A DNA stretch of 64,000 nucleotides from Chakrabartyella piscis. Its GTDB lineage: Bacteria > Bacillota > Clostridia > Lachnospirales > Anaerotignaceae. The notes under the pieces are model-generated. The model saw only the letters and a program-made list of their open reading frames with translations. It ran no database searches and was not told the DNA's origin. A program made the position numbers and the translations under genes. Location of the stretch: NCBI GenBank assembly GCA_030067835.1, contig CP092441.1:62001-126000 (forward strand), written 5' to 3'. The first letter of the stretch is position 1. Every line of letters begins with the position of its first letter. Positions 25,155-34,802 of this stretch are shown here, in pieces.

Positions 25155-25987
25155 GTGCGATTTGTTGACTTACAAACACTATTCCATAGGATTAAAACCT
25201 ATGGGCAAAAGTCCGTATAGTGCTAAAAAAGTCGGATAGCAAAAGCTATCTAACTGTAATTTTGATAGGTAGAATGATGAAGTAACGCTCTGAAATGCCT
25301 ACCCTAATACTCCGATTAGCGTTGTGTAATAGCATACACAGGGTTAAAAGCTCGGTGAAGTCGGCTGTATGCACTCGCTTTAGCGACAGTAGAAATACAT
25401 CGTTATTGCAAAAACAAGCTGTAAAAGGCTGTGGGTGATAGGTCGGGGGTCTATAAAATATCTATGGTGAGAATGAGAGAAATCTCTGACGAATATCTGA
25501 AAGTACGGGTCTAAAAGCCGAAGTTGTCTAACTGACGACTAAACAAATTTGTTGGTGTGTGGGGTAAAGTAAAATTCCTACCTCTGAAATACCCTATATC
25601 GTTACAGGCGATATCAGGCACACAGGCTCATAGGATACACCTACGGATATATGAAAAGATAGAAATTACGGAACAAAGGAAAGTTAGAACACGAACACAA
25701 TTCATTGTGGGAAATCGACTGCTAGGTCTGTGTTAGTAGAGAAAATGAAAGTTCATATAATCTGCTTTTATCTAACTGAAAGCGGTGGCACGAGCAATGA
25801 AGTTGCTGTAATGGCAATGGAGCAACAGCCACCAGTCAATATAAACGAAAACGAATAAAACGATATTAAACAAGGTTCATTTTACGACTAAAAGATGCGG
25901 TACTCCAAAATTAAGGAGGAAGCAGACTTGTTTGAAAAACACAAAAAGAGCAAAAAGCAAATACTATGAAACAATGAATACTACGAT

Positions 25988-27784
25988 ATGCAAAAAACTT
26001 TTGATAAGTTATACAAGCAATCAAACGAGGGAAAAACTTTTAATAAATTGCTTGAAATAATAACATCAAGAAATAACATATTACTTGCTTACAGAAATAT
26101 GAAATCAAATACAGGAAGTAAAACAAGTGGTGTAGATAAGTTGAATATTAAAAATATAAATGACACTGACACAGATGTGTTGGTGGAGAAAATACAGAAA
26201 ATGTTTAACAATTATCACCCTGCAAGAGTTAGACGGGTAGAAATACCTAAGTCAGATGGCAGTGGAAAAATGCGACCACTTGGAATACCGACTATTACAG
26301 ACAGACTAATACAACAATGTATCTTACAAGTTTTAGAGCCAATTTGCGAGGCTAAGTTCAGTGATAACAGCTATGGTTTTAGACCAAATAGAAGTTGTCA
26401 AAATGCACTAGCAAAAGCGATGAATTGTATGCAACAAAAGCATATGCACTACTGCGTTGATATTGACATCAAAGGTTTCTTTGATAATGTAAATCACGGA
26501 AAACTGTTAAAGCAGATGTGGTCATTAGGCATAAAAGATAAAAGTTTGTTATGTATTATCTCCAAAATCTTAAACAGCGAAATCGTGTTACCAACAGGCG
26601 AAGTGATTAAAAGTGATAAGGGAACTCCACAGGGAGGAATTATCAGTCCTCTACTTTCTAATATTGTTCTTAATGAACTTGATTGGTGGATAAATAATCA
26701 ATGGAGCAACAAAGACCTAAAAGAAGTTACTCCAAAATTCAATAAATATGGTAGCAGAGATAGATGTTGCGAATATAGGAGAATGAGAAAGCAGACAACA
26801 CTTAAAGAAATGCACATTGTAAGATATGCTGATGATTTTAAGATTTTTACAACTGATTATGCAACAGCAAAGAAAATTTTTACTGCTGTTACAAAATGGC
26901 TCAAAGAAAGACTTGACCTTGATATTAGTGAAGAAAAATCTACAATCACCAACTTAAAGAAAAACTATACAGTCTTTTTAGGATTTAAACTAAAATTACA
27001 TCAGAAAAACAATAAACAAGTTGTTAAAAGTCATATGTCTGATAAAGCTAAAAAGAAAATTCTAGTAGAATATGTAAAGCAAGTAAAACAATCACAATAT
27101 TCTAGTTGCCGAAATAAAGACCTTTGGTTACTCAATAGCAAGGCAATTGGATATCACAATTATTATCAAATTGCTACTGGTTGTAGCAAGGATTTTAGTA
27201 GTATCGCATTTATCGTAAGAAGAACCTTAAAATATAGGCTTGAAACAAAGAAAACAGGAACAGCAACAGGATATATCAAAGAACGCTATGGGAGCAGTAA
27301 ACAACTGTCTTTTGTCGGAAAAACTGCTATTGTGCCTATTAGTTATGTACAGTTTGTTACACCATTAGACAAGAAAAGGACTATCAATAATTATACTGAG
27401 CAAGGTAGAGCAGAAATACACAAAAAACTTGCAAGTGTTGATATGACTATTCTTCACTATCTAATGGAAAATGTACCACAAGGTACAAATACAGAGTTCT
27501 ACAACAATAGAATTTCGCTGTACAGTGGGCAAAACGGAAAATGTTTTGTTACAGGCAAATTACTTGAAATAGGAAATATGCACTGTCACCATAAAGTTCC
27601 AAAAAGTGTTAAAAAGGATAACAGTTACTTAAATCTGGTATGGGTTACAAAAGATGTTCATATTTTAATTCACGCTATTAAAGCTGAAACTATTGAATAT
27701 TATAAAAATCATATCGGATTTGATAAAACGCAACTATCCAAAATAAACAAGCTAAGAAAACAACTGAATTTGTCCTGTATATAA
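25988..27784 (+). CDS. ltrA: Group II intron reverse transcriptase/maturase with HNH endonuclease
   Basis: A 598-residue protein. It has RT domains with PLGIPTITDRLIQQCILQVL, FRPNRSC, YCVDIDIKGFFDNVNHGKLL, GTPQGGIISPLLSNI and the catalytic VRYADDFKIF at about residue 280, then the maturase X domain (IGYHNYYQIATG). At the C-terminus is an HNH domain (CFVTGKLL at about residue 517, then MHCHHKVPKS and LVWVTKDVHILIH). All main motifs look intact, so splicing and retrohoming activity is plausible. Confidence 0.95.
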   Translation: MQKTFDKLYKQSNEGKTFNKLLEIITSRNNILLAYRNMKSNTGSKTSGVDKLNIKNINDTDTDVLVEKIQKMFNNYHPARVRRVEIPKSDGSGKMRPLGIPTITDRLIQQCILQVLEPICEAKFSDNSYGFRPNRSCQNALAKAMNCMQQKHMHYCVDIDIKGFFDNVNHGKLLKQMWSLGIKDKSLLCIISKILNSEIVLPTGEVIKSDKGTPQGGIISPLLSNIVLNELDWWINNQWSNKDLKEVTPKFNKYGSRDRCCEYRRMRKQTTLKEMHIVRYADDFKIFTTDYATAKKIFTAVTKWLKERLDLDISEEKSTITNLKKNYTVFLGFKLKLHQKNNKQVVKSHMSDKAKKKILVEYVKQVKQSQYSSCRNKDLWLLNSKAIGYHNYYQIATGCSKDFSSIAFIVRRTLKYRLETKKTGTATGYIKERYGSSKQLSFVGKTAIVPISYVQFVTPLDKKRTINNYTEQGRAEIHKKLASVDMTILHYLMENVPQGTNTEFYNNRISLYSGQNGKCFVTGKLLEIGNMHCHHKVPKSVKKDNSYLNLVWVTKDVHILIHAIKAETIEYYKNHIGFDKTQLSKINKLRKQLNLSCI

Positions 27785-27845
27785 TTGTTAAAGCTAATTT
27801 GTGTTTAGTTTAAAGTATCGTTAGACAAGAAGAAGTTTATATTGA

Positions 27846-27929
27846 TGGAACGCCGAGTGCGGGGAAACTCGCACGCTCGGTGTGGAGTGGGGGAAAAGTT
27901 GGAGATGACATCAAAGACTTACCTATCAC
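27846..27929 (+). ncRNA. Domains V and VI of the group II intron
   Basis: A near-perfect hairpin with a GAAA loop (GCCGAGTGCGGG-GAAA-CTCGCACGCTCGG with an internal bulge) is the catalytic domain V, followed by a short helix and the 3' end. Confidence 0.7.
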
Positions 27930-27990
27930 TATAGTCAACTTTGACAGACCGAGTTTTATGCTGGAATGTCAACACTTTTTTGGACAATTT

Positions 27991-28773
27991 TTATAAGGTC
28001 AGTACCCGATATTCGGCTGGTGTTCTATAATCCAAAGAGCCATGCAAACGTATGTTATTGAACCAATGCACATAGTCTGCAAGTTCTAACTTCAATTGCT
28101 CCAAACTGACGAAATTTCGTCCTCGAACAAATTCTGTTTTGAATACCTTGAAATTGGCTTCTGCAACTGCATTATCATAGGGGCAGCCCTTCATGCTGAG
28201 GGATCGTTTGATCTGAAACACATCTAACATTTCATCAATGAGATAGTTTTTAAACTCGCTGCCTCGATCCGTATGGAACAACTCGATTTCAGATAAATTC
28301 CCTTTGATTGTTGCAAAAGCATCATATACCAACTGAGCATTTTTGTGAAGTCCTGCACTAAATCCAACGATTTCTCGGTTGAATAAATCAATTAAGATAC
28401 AAACATAGTTCCATTTATAGTTCACTCGAACATACGTCAAATCCCCAACAATTACTGCATTGGGAGGCTGGTTATCAAATTGACGAGCTAGTTCGTTTTT
28501 TACTGGCGACTCATTGCATTGTTGCTTTTGTGGTTTGAACTTGGCAACGGTATAGACCGAAATTAGCCCTAAACGTTTCATAATGCGGCAAATTCTGCGT
28601 CTAGAAACCTGTTTGCCCAACTTCTTCAGCTCTTTTTTCATTTTACGACTTCCGTAGACTTCTTTATTTTCATAAAAAATCCGTTCAATTTCTTGTTCTA
28701 ATTCCGTATCATCTTTCTTGGACGAAGCCTCGTAATAGTAGGTACTCCTGCTGATTTCAAGGCATTTACACAT
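27991..28773 (-). CDS. IS3-family OrfB integrase/transposase
   Basis: A 260-residue rve-type DDE protein, residue for residue the same as that at 11713. DDE residues lie in VIVGDLTYVR, LFHTDRGSEF and AVAEANFKVF. Normally produced as a fusion with OrfA by frameshifting. Confidence 0.9.
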   Translation of the reverse strand: MCKCLEISRSTYYYEASSKKDDTELEQEIERIFYENKEVYGSRKMKKELKKLGKQVSRRRICRIMKRLGLISVYTVAKFKPQKQQCNESPVKNELARQFDNQPPNAVIVGDLTYVRVNYKWNYVCILIDLFNREIVGFSAGLHKNAQLVYDAFATIKGNLSEIELFHTDRGSEFKNYLIDEMLDVFQIKRSLSMKGCPYDNAVAEANFKVFKTEFVRGRNFVSLEQLKLELADYVHWFNNIRLHGSLDYRTPAEYRVLTL

Positions 28774-28814
28774 GGCTGATATAGAGTATTTGTGTCGATT
28801 TGCTCGAATTACAA

Positions 28815-29102
28815 TTACTTTCGTCCGAATATCAGCGCCGCTTGCTTTAGTATGTCATTTTCCATTCGTAGCTGTTGTAGCTCTTTACGAAGTTTGATGA
28901 GTTCAGCTTCTTCTGGTGTGCGATTATCAGCTTCTTTTGTAGAACCAGTAGCATTGTAACGCTGTATCCAGCGATTCAGTGCCGATGGTGTTAAATCGTA
29001 TTCACGATTGATATCTGCTTTCGATTTTCCGTTGTTATATAATTGAACCATCTGCTGTTTAAATTCTTCTGTAAATTCTCTTCGTTGTCGTTTTTTAGTC
29101 AT
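28815..29102 (-). CDS. IS3-family OrfA (helix-turn-helix)
   Basis: A 95-residue protein identical to that at 11384, with an HTH and a leucine-zipper-like C-terminus. The ribosome site AAGGAGATG lies upstream on the minus strand. Confidence 0.9.
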   Translation of the reverse strand: MTKKRQRREFTEEFKQQMVQLYNNGKSKADINREYDLTPSALNRWIQRYNATGSTKEADNRTPEEAELIKLRKELQQLRMENDILKQAALIFGRK

Positions 29103-30635
29103 GTAATCATCTCCTTATTTTATATTAGTTTTATTTTACATGACCTTATCTTTTCTGTCTAGTTAAGTATAGCCATTCCATGCTTATGCTTGAAGATATT
29201 AAGGCGAGAAAGATTGATTGCGTAGTTGTAAAAGATTTTTCACGTTTCGGGAGAAATTATATAACTGTAAGTGATTATATTGATCAGATATTTCCTTTTA
29301 TGGGAGTTCGGTTTATCTCAGTTACCGATGGCTATGACAGTGCTAAGGCTAATGGCAGAACCAGTGGTATAGATGTTGCTTTTAAAAATATCATTATGAG
29401 TTTTTATAGCAAAGACTTATCAGTTAAAGTAAAAACTGCCAAAAGAAATAAGGCATTGCAAGGCAAGTTTATCGGTGGCTATCCTGTGTTTGGATACCAA
29501 AAGCAAAAAGATAATAAGCACAAATTAGAGGTTGAAGAATTATCAGCAGAAGTTGTAAAAAGAGTGTTTGAAATGGCACTAACAGGTATGACTACGGGCG
29601 AAATAGCAAGAGTATTAAATGCTGAGGGCATACCAACACCTATGACCTACAAAAATATGATAGGGCTTGAACGCAAATGGCACACTGTTTCTGATAAAGT
29701 TTATTGGAAAGATAATGATGTTTACAAGATACTTCGTAATGAGTCCTATTTAGGCAATGTGATTTATGGTAAAAGATATGTTGTTGAAGTTGGAAGTAAA
29801 CAAACAAAGAAAAGCGACCCTAAAGATGTTATCTCTGTACCTAATATGCACAACCCCCTTGTTGCCTTAGAAGATTTTGAACAGGCACAAAAGGTGATTA
29901 AAGAGGTTGCTTTCAAGGAGTTATCATCGCCTAAAGTACATTTATTCTCAAAAAAGATTAGATGTGGGACTTGTAATCATTTGCTTGCCAAGAGTGCTAA
30001 TAGGTACTACTGCACCACTAAAAACCATGTAGATGATATTTCGTGTTTCAAAAAGCATATCAAAGAAGAAGATATGGCTGAGATAGTATTTCAAGCAATA
30101 AAAACATTTATTACTGCGTATTTAAAGAAAAAGCAAGTACGAGGTATGAAAAAAGCTACCAATACTGTTGCTAAAATCAAAAAACAACTCAAAATTTATC
30201 ATGGTAGTTTAAAGCGTTGCCAAATGGACAAAGCAAATCTTTATGATAAAAAAAATGAGGGAATCATCACAGCGAAAGAGTATTTAAAACTTAGAACCGA
30301 AAAAGATACTCTTGAAGAAGAAATACGAACGCATATTGAAAAATTAGAGCAGGAACTATCTGCTATAAGTGTTTCAGAAAATACTGCTTTGCCAAAAGAT
30401 GATACCTTGATGAACTATTTGCAAAGTGAAAAGCTAACAAGAGAAATGGTTGTGTATTTTGTGGATTGCATCTATGTATATTCACAAGATGAAATCCATA
30501 TTGATTGGAATTTTGATATGAGCATGACAGAAAACACCACATCGTAAAAAGTTAAAAAGACACCCCACTTTTTGTGCATTTCGTAGAAATTGCATGAAGT
30601 GGGATGTTTTTTTAAGTCTTTACTTGACACAATCA

Positions 30636-32084
30636 GACGAAGGGATTTCTGGTGCATCTGCTGAAAAAAGACCAGAATTCATGAAAATGATACGACATTG
30701 TAAAAATGGAAAAATAGACCTTATCATTACAAAGTCCATTAGTCGATTTGCAAGAAATACTCTGGATAGCATCGGTTATGTGCGAAAACTCAAAGCGATG
30801 GGTGTGGGGGTGCTGTTCGAGAAGGAGAATATCAACACTTTAGAAGAAAATAGTGAAGTAGTATTGACAATCCTTGCTTCCCTTGTACAAGAGGAATTGA
30901 ATTCATTGAGTATGAATGTGAAGATGGGCAAACGTATGGCAATGAAAGAAGGGAAAGTTACGTTTCAATATAGTAGAATTTATGCCTATAAAAAAGGAGA
31001 AGATGGACAACCAGAAATCATACCAGAAGAAGCTATCATCATACGAAGAATTTACGAAAGTTATTTGTCAGGCGATACAACACGAGGTATTGCAGATACA
31101 CTCAATGCAGAGGGAATACCTTATCGAAATAATAACAAGTGGAAAGAACCTGTTATACGCTCATTGTTATCAAATGAAAAATATTGTGGAGATGTGATTC
31201 TGCAAAAAACCTTTGTTACGGATCCTATTAGCAAAAAATGCAAAGTGAACAATGGCGAGCTCCCAAAGATTTATATTAAAAACAACCATGTTGCTATCAT
31301 AGGAAGGGAGATATTCGATAGAGTGCAAGCTGAAAAAGCTAGACGTGGTGGTAAACGTAAAGTTTCCAAAACAACGATTACGGAAAGTGGTAAATACAGT
31401 AGTTTATACGCACTATCTGAAATTCTAATCTGTGGACATTGTGGTTCACCATACCGCAGAGTTGTGTGGACCAAACGAAGTGGTGAAAAGCAACCAGTAT
31501 GGAGGTGTATCAATCGACTTGATTATGGTACGAAATATTGTAGCGATTCGGTCAGTGTAGATGAAGAAAGCTTACATAAAGCTATCATGGGTGCAATTTT
31601 ATCATCGTATAATACAGAAAAAATAGTTCCATTCGCACTGACAAAAAATCTGAGAGATGCCATGAGAAAGCAAGTGGATGGAACAATTGATATAGGAAAA
31701 CTGGAACAACAAGTGAAAGTTATGATTGATAAAATCATGCAAATAGTTGAAGAAAGTGGAGAATGCAAAAATGAATATGAATATGCACAGGCAGAAAAAC
31801 AAATGCATTCCCTATCGGTTGAAGCGAGAAGAATTCAAGATATTATAGACGAGTACAAAGCGAATAATGATATTGAAAGTACCATAGAAGAAAAATTGCT
31901 GGAAGTACGAAGTTATTTAGAAAGTCAACCGCAGGATATTTTAGAGTATAATGACAGCTTGGTTAGACAGACCATAGACACCATCAAAGTGATGGACACC
32001 AATCACATTATCATCTACTTTAAAAATGGAACAGTGCATGAACAACTAATTGAATTGAAAGTGAGAAAATTGAAAAAACAATAA
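30636..32084 (+). pseudogene. Second large serine recombinase, N-terminus missing
   Basis: Homology begins abruptly at DEGISGASAEKRPEFMKMIR. The preceding 60 or so residues with the catalytic serine are gone, replaced by unrelated sequence with a weak start at 30594. The rest is complete: KSISRFARNTLDSIGYVRKL, recombinase domain with LNAEGIPYRNNNKWKEPVIR, zinc ribbon (LICGHCGSPYRRV ... WRCINR ... YCSDS) and C-terminal coiled coil. It is a different subfamily from the recombinase just upstream. It may be the older target into which the ICE inserted. Confidence 0.75.
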
Positions 32085-32404
32085 TAATATCATGATACAG
32101 AGCAGAACCGAGAATTTGGTTCTACTTATCTAATAACAAAAAGAAGTAGAAATAATGAGAGATCCTCCCCAAAAAGAATTGTATATAATAATGAAACGCA
32201 GTGTCAGGAGATTTACAAGGTGTATAGAAAAGAATGAATTTATAAAATGTATAGAAAAAACTCTTGTAAAACTATAGCCTATATGTTATACTACGTTAGG
32301 AAATAAACATCAAGGGTGTGAGAGTTCAAATCCACCTTTGATTTTTAAATGACATCTATTCTGCGTAGATGGAATTTTTTTCAGAAATAAATCCTACGAA
32401 AAAA
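32085..32404. other. Junction between mobile region and chromosome, no gene
   Basis: No coding potential seen. A hairpin ATCAAGGGTG / CACCTTTGAT (32310-32343) with a TTCAAATC loop recalls a tRNA T-arm but does not make a valid tRNA. A short TCTATTCTGCGTAGATGG hairpin follows at 32352. This stretch may hold the chromosomal attachment region. Confidence 0.4.
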
Positions 32405-32432
32405 CAAAAAAGGAAGCATATGCTTCCTTTTT
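32405..32432. terminator. Bidirectional terminator hairpin
   Basis: AAAAAAGGAAGCATATGCTTCCTTTTTT is a perfect palindrome with A- and T-tracts on the two sides, able to act in both directions between the recombinase and the NusG-II gene. Confidence 0.8.
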
Positions 32433-32499
32433 TCGTTGCACAAAAACCATTTTGGTTGTAAAATACCTATAGAAAAGAATTTATATTGAGGTGACAATT

Positions 32500-32862
32500 T
32501 TGCAGAAAAAAGATAAAATTTTGATATTGGTGATTGTGATTGTGGGTGCTGTTATGGCGCTTTTTTTGCAATTCACAAAAGAAGATGGCGGTTTTGCAGT
32601 TGTCACAGTGGATGGTCAAATGGTGGAGGAATATTCCTTGGAAACAGATGGCACCTATACCATTGAAACAGATGCTGGTTACAATACCCTCATCATAGAA
32701 GATGGTGTTGTGCATATGTTGGATGCAGATTGTAGAGACCATATTTGCGTGGAACACATTGCCATTATGCGTACAGGTGAAACCATTGTCTGTTTGCCAC
32801 ATAAATTGGTGGTGGAAGTGGTTGGTGGTGCAGAAGCAACTTCAGATTTGGTGGTGGGATGA
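32500..32862 (+). CDS. NusG domain II-containing protein
   Basis: A 120-residue protein. TTG at 32500 is the likely start because GAGGTGA ends six bases upstream; the GTG at 32491 is part of that site. It has an N-terminal membrane anchor (ILILVIVIVGAVMALFL) and an outside NusG_II-type beta domain with CRDHICVEHIAIMRTGETIV and CLPHKLVVEVVGG. Such proteins are usually encoded beside a Gx transporter and sometimes FMN-transfer genes. It overlaps the next gene (ATGA). The function is unknown. Confidence 0.85.
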   Translation: MQKKDKILILVIVIVGAVMALFLQFTKEDGGFAVVTVDGQMVEEYSLETDGTYTIETDAGYNTLIIEDGVVHMLDADCRDHICVEHIAIMRTGETIVCLPHKLVVEVVGGAEATSDLVVG

Positions 32863-33368
32863 TGAAAACAAGTCAAAATTCCAATAGACGAGTTGCATAT
32901 TTCGGTGTGTTTGCTGCTTTGGCTTTGATGATGAGCTATGTGGAGATGTTGATACCACTTCCTTTTTTGGTGCCTGGTATGAAATTGGGGCTTGCCAATG
33001 TTGTGGTTGTGGTGGCTTTGTATCATATGGATGCAAAATCTGCATTGTTTGTGTCTGTGGTGCGTATTTTGTTGGCTGGACTCTTGTTCCAAGGCTTTGC
33101 TGGCTTGTTGTATAGTCTGTCTGGTGGTTTGATGAGTCTTTTGGCTATGGTATTGCTGAAAAAAATCAAGGGTTTCAGCATCATTGGTGTTAGCGTGGTA
33201 GGTGCTGTGTTCCATAATGTAGGTCAGATTTTGGTGGCAGCAGCGGTTGTAGAAAACCTGAAATTGTTCTACTATTTGCCTGTTTTGTTGATTTTTGCAG
33301 CGGTCACAGGCACTCTGATTGGTGTTGTGGCAGGTAGAACCTTGGCATTGGTGGAAAAGAGACAATAA
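32859..33368 (+). CDS. Gx transporter family membrane protein (heptaprenyl diphosphate synthase component I-like)
   Basis: A 169-residue protein with about five hydrophobic helices, including FGVFAALALMMSYVEMLIPL and PGMKLGLANVVVVVALY, the signature of the Hpre_diP_synt_I/Gx transporter family. It overlaps the NusG-II gene by 4 bp, so the pair is one operon. The substrate is unknown; an energy-coupling-factor-like uptake role is suggested by the family. Confidence 0.85.
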   Translation: MMKTSQNSNRRVAYFGVFAALALMMSYVEMLIPLPFLVPGMKLGLANVVVVVALYHMDAKSALFVSVVRILLAGLLFQGFAGLLYSLSGGLMSLLAMVLLKKIKGFSIIGVSVVGAVFHNVGQILVAAAVVENLKLFYYLPVLLIFAAVTGTLIGVVAGRTLALVEKRQ

Positions 33369-33645
33369 TCAAACACACACACAAATATAATGCACTGTAG
33401 GGGATGGGTTTCCCATCTCGCAAAACTTTGAATGACAATACGAATGCATTGTAGGGGCGATTCACGAATCGACCGTCATAAATCGCCACCAACCTACAGG
33501 AGGGCATGGAAACCCTCCCCTACGGAGCAAATGTCGAAATACGTCTGTCATTTAGAATGAAATGAGGAATCTTGGTCTTTGCTGTTCACTGGCATATTTG
33601 CCAAGCTCTATGTGTATCCTAATAGTAGCGATAGGGGGTATGCAT
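33369..33645. repeat. Cluster of GTAGGGG-type hairpin repeats
   Basis: Three units, each with a different self-complementary stem: GTAGGGG-ATGGG-TTT-CCCAT (33397), GTAGGGG-CGATTC-ACGAATCG-ACC (33451), and the reverse GGAGGG-CATGGAAA-CCCTCCCCTAC (33499). A CATTTAGAATGAAATGAGGAATCTT word (33547) belongs to a second dispersed repeat family. No gene is seen. Confidence 0.75.
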
Positions 33646-34440
33646 ATGGAAAAATTGGCGAAAAGTGGACTCTATTACTTGGTATTATTCATGTTGTGCT
33701 TTGTGGGTGGTAGATTGACAGCACAAAGTCAGGAGCAATCTGTGGTGGTTTCCAACACCCAAAGGGATGCAAAATTGGCAATTGTCATAGACGATTTTGG
33801 CTACAATGGAGAAGGTACCAAGGAAATGTTGGCGTTGGACATTCCATTTACAGTGGCATTGATGCCTTTTTCAGAAGATTCAGCAGAAAATGTGATTTTG
33901 GCAGAAGAAGCGGGCAAAGAAATCATCATACATATGCCCATGCAGTCCAAAACAGGTGATCCATCTTGGGTTGGAGATACTGGAATCTTTTGCAATATGA
34001 CAGATGCAGAAATTGTGTCTGTGGTGGAGGAAGCCTTTGTAGTGGTGCCCAATGCTGTGGGTGTCAATAATCATATGGGTTCAGCGGTTATGGAAGATGG
34101 CAGAAGCCTAGGCGTTTTGATGGCAGAACTGTCGAAACGGGATGTGTTCTTCTTGGATAGCGTCACAACAGGTGCCAGTCTGGGTCAGGAATTGGCAGAA
34201 ACAAATGACGTTTCCTTCTTGGCTCGTGATGTGTTTTTGGATAGCACCGATTCTAAGGATGAAGTCAAAGCAAATCTACGACGTGCAGCAGAAATTGCTC
34301 TTGCAAATGGAGAAGCGGTTGCCATTGGTCATGTAGGCCCAGAAGGTGGTATGGTGACAGTGGAAGCCATAGGGGAGTTGCAAGAGGAATTGGAAGACTT
34401 GGGCATTACCTTTGTTTTCGCTTCAGAATTGCAATCTTAA
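33646..34440 (+). CDS. Divergent polysaccharide deacetylase (YibQ/DUF610-like)
   Basis: A 264-residue protein. The ATG at 33646 is chosen because AGGGGG is seven bases upstream. It has an N-terminal signal anchor (SGLYYLVLFMLCFVGGRLTA), then the domain: KLAIVIDDFGYNGEGTKEML, IPFTVALMPFSEDS, EIIIHMPMQ, GVNNHMGSAVMEDG, FFLDSVTT and AIGHVGPEGGM. The Asp pair and His residues of the NodB-like metal site are visible. It probably acts on cell-envelope polysaccharide outside the membrane. Confidence 0.88.
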   Translation: MEKLAKSGLYYLVLFMLCFVGGRLTAQSQEQSVVVSNTQRDAKLAIVIDDFGYNGEGTKEMLALDIPFTVALMPFSEDSAENVILAEEAGKEIIIHMPMQSKTGDPSWVGDTGIFCNMTDAEIVSVVEEAFVVVPNAVGVNNHMGSAVMEDGRSLGVLMAELSKRDVFFLDSVTTGASLGQELAETNDVSFLARDVFLDSTDSKDEVKANLRRAAEIALANGEAVAIGHVGPEGGMVTVEAIGELQEELEDLGITFVFASELQS

Positions 34441-34802
34441 ACTATGAATATATCATATGGGATGCTATTCATATCAACCAAAACACTACAACTTTAAATG
34501 ATGCACACAACGTAGGGGATGGGTTTCCCATCCTGCAAAAAGAAAGATTCTTCATTCCATTCAGAATGACAAATTAAGTGGGCTATTGGCAACTGTCAGA
34601 TGTTCTGTCATTCCGAGGTATCGAGGAATCTGAAAACAAGATTCTTCATTCCATTCAAAATGACAGCGGTTTATATGTTATCTATATCAATCAAAAAATA
34701 CGAATATATCGTAGGGGATGGGTTTCCCATCCTGAACTGCGGGTTGTCGGGGACGCCAACCCCTACGATTCATTGTTCAATATATTTATAAAGGAGAAAC
34801 CT
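34441..34802. repeat. Intergenic cluster of dispersed repeats
   Basis: GTAGGGG-ATGGG-TTT-CCCATCC units at 34512 and 34711, a GGGTTGTCGGGGACGCCAACCCCTACG unit at 34741, and three ATTCTTCATTCCATTCAGAATGACA words (34547, 34605 region, 34645). No gene is seen before recU. Confidence 0.75.

Larger units (their letters stand above)
25155..27929 (+). mobile_element. Group II intron with intron-encoded protein
   Basis: The 5' end GTGCGATTTG fits the bacterial GTGYG consensus. About 830 bases of non-coding ribozyme sequence precede the protein gene. The 3' part contains a domain V-like hairpin (CGAGTGCGGGGAAACTCGCA..., 27852-27885) and a domain VI-like stretch ending ...ACCTATCAC at 27929. The exact 3' end is uncertain by a few bases. 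CCTACC (25300 region and near 25580) could act as EBS1 against the GGTGGG that ends the 5' exon. The flanking exons come from different genes. Confidence 0.85.
27962..29180 (-). mobile_element. IS3-family element, copy 2 (1219 bp)
   Basis: Same length and ends as copy 1 (TGGAATG...CATTCCA), opposite orientation. Flanked by a 3-bp target duplication, TGC at 27959-27961 and 29181-29183, so this copy came by a simple insertion into the recombinase gene. Removing it restores the recombinase frame. Confidence 0.92.
27930..30547 (+). pseudogene. Large serine recombinase, N-terminus missing and interrupted by IS3
   Basis: 27930-27961 encodes VNFDRPSFM and, across the IS3, the frame continues LMLEDIKARKIDCVVVKDFS at 29181, giving the end of the resolvase domain (DFSRFGRNYITVSDYIDQIF). 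A recombinase domain follows, then a zinc ribbon (CGTCNHLL ... YYCTTKNH) and a coiled coil. The N-terminal 60 or so residues with the catalytic serine are absent: upstream lies the group II intron and a different gene. It is therefore inactive. Serine recombinases of this type integrate Tn4451/Tn5397-like elements. Confidence 0.8.

Noticed and set aside
32305-32345. tRNA-like 3' half (GTGAGAGTTCAAATCCACC) after the second recombinase
   Set aside because: The TTCAAATC loop looks like a T-arm, but the supposed T-stem has three mismatches and no 5' half or anticodon arm exists. It is better seen as a simple hairpin ATCAAGGGTG/CACCTTTGAT.
34578-34802. N-terminal extension of recU
   Set aside because: It runs through dispersed repeats; the AAAGGAG site and family start both point to 34803.
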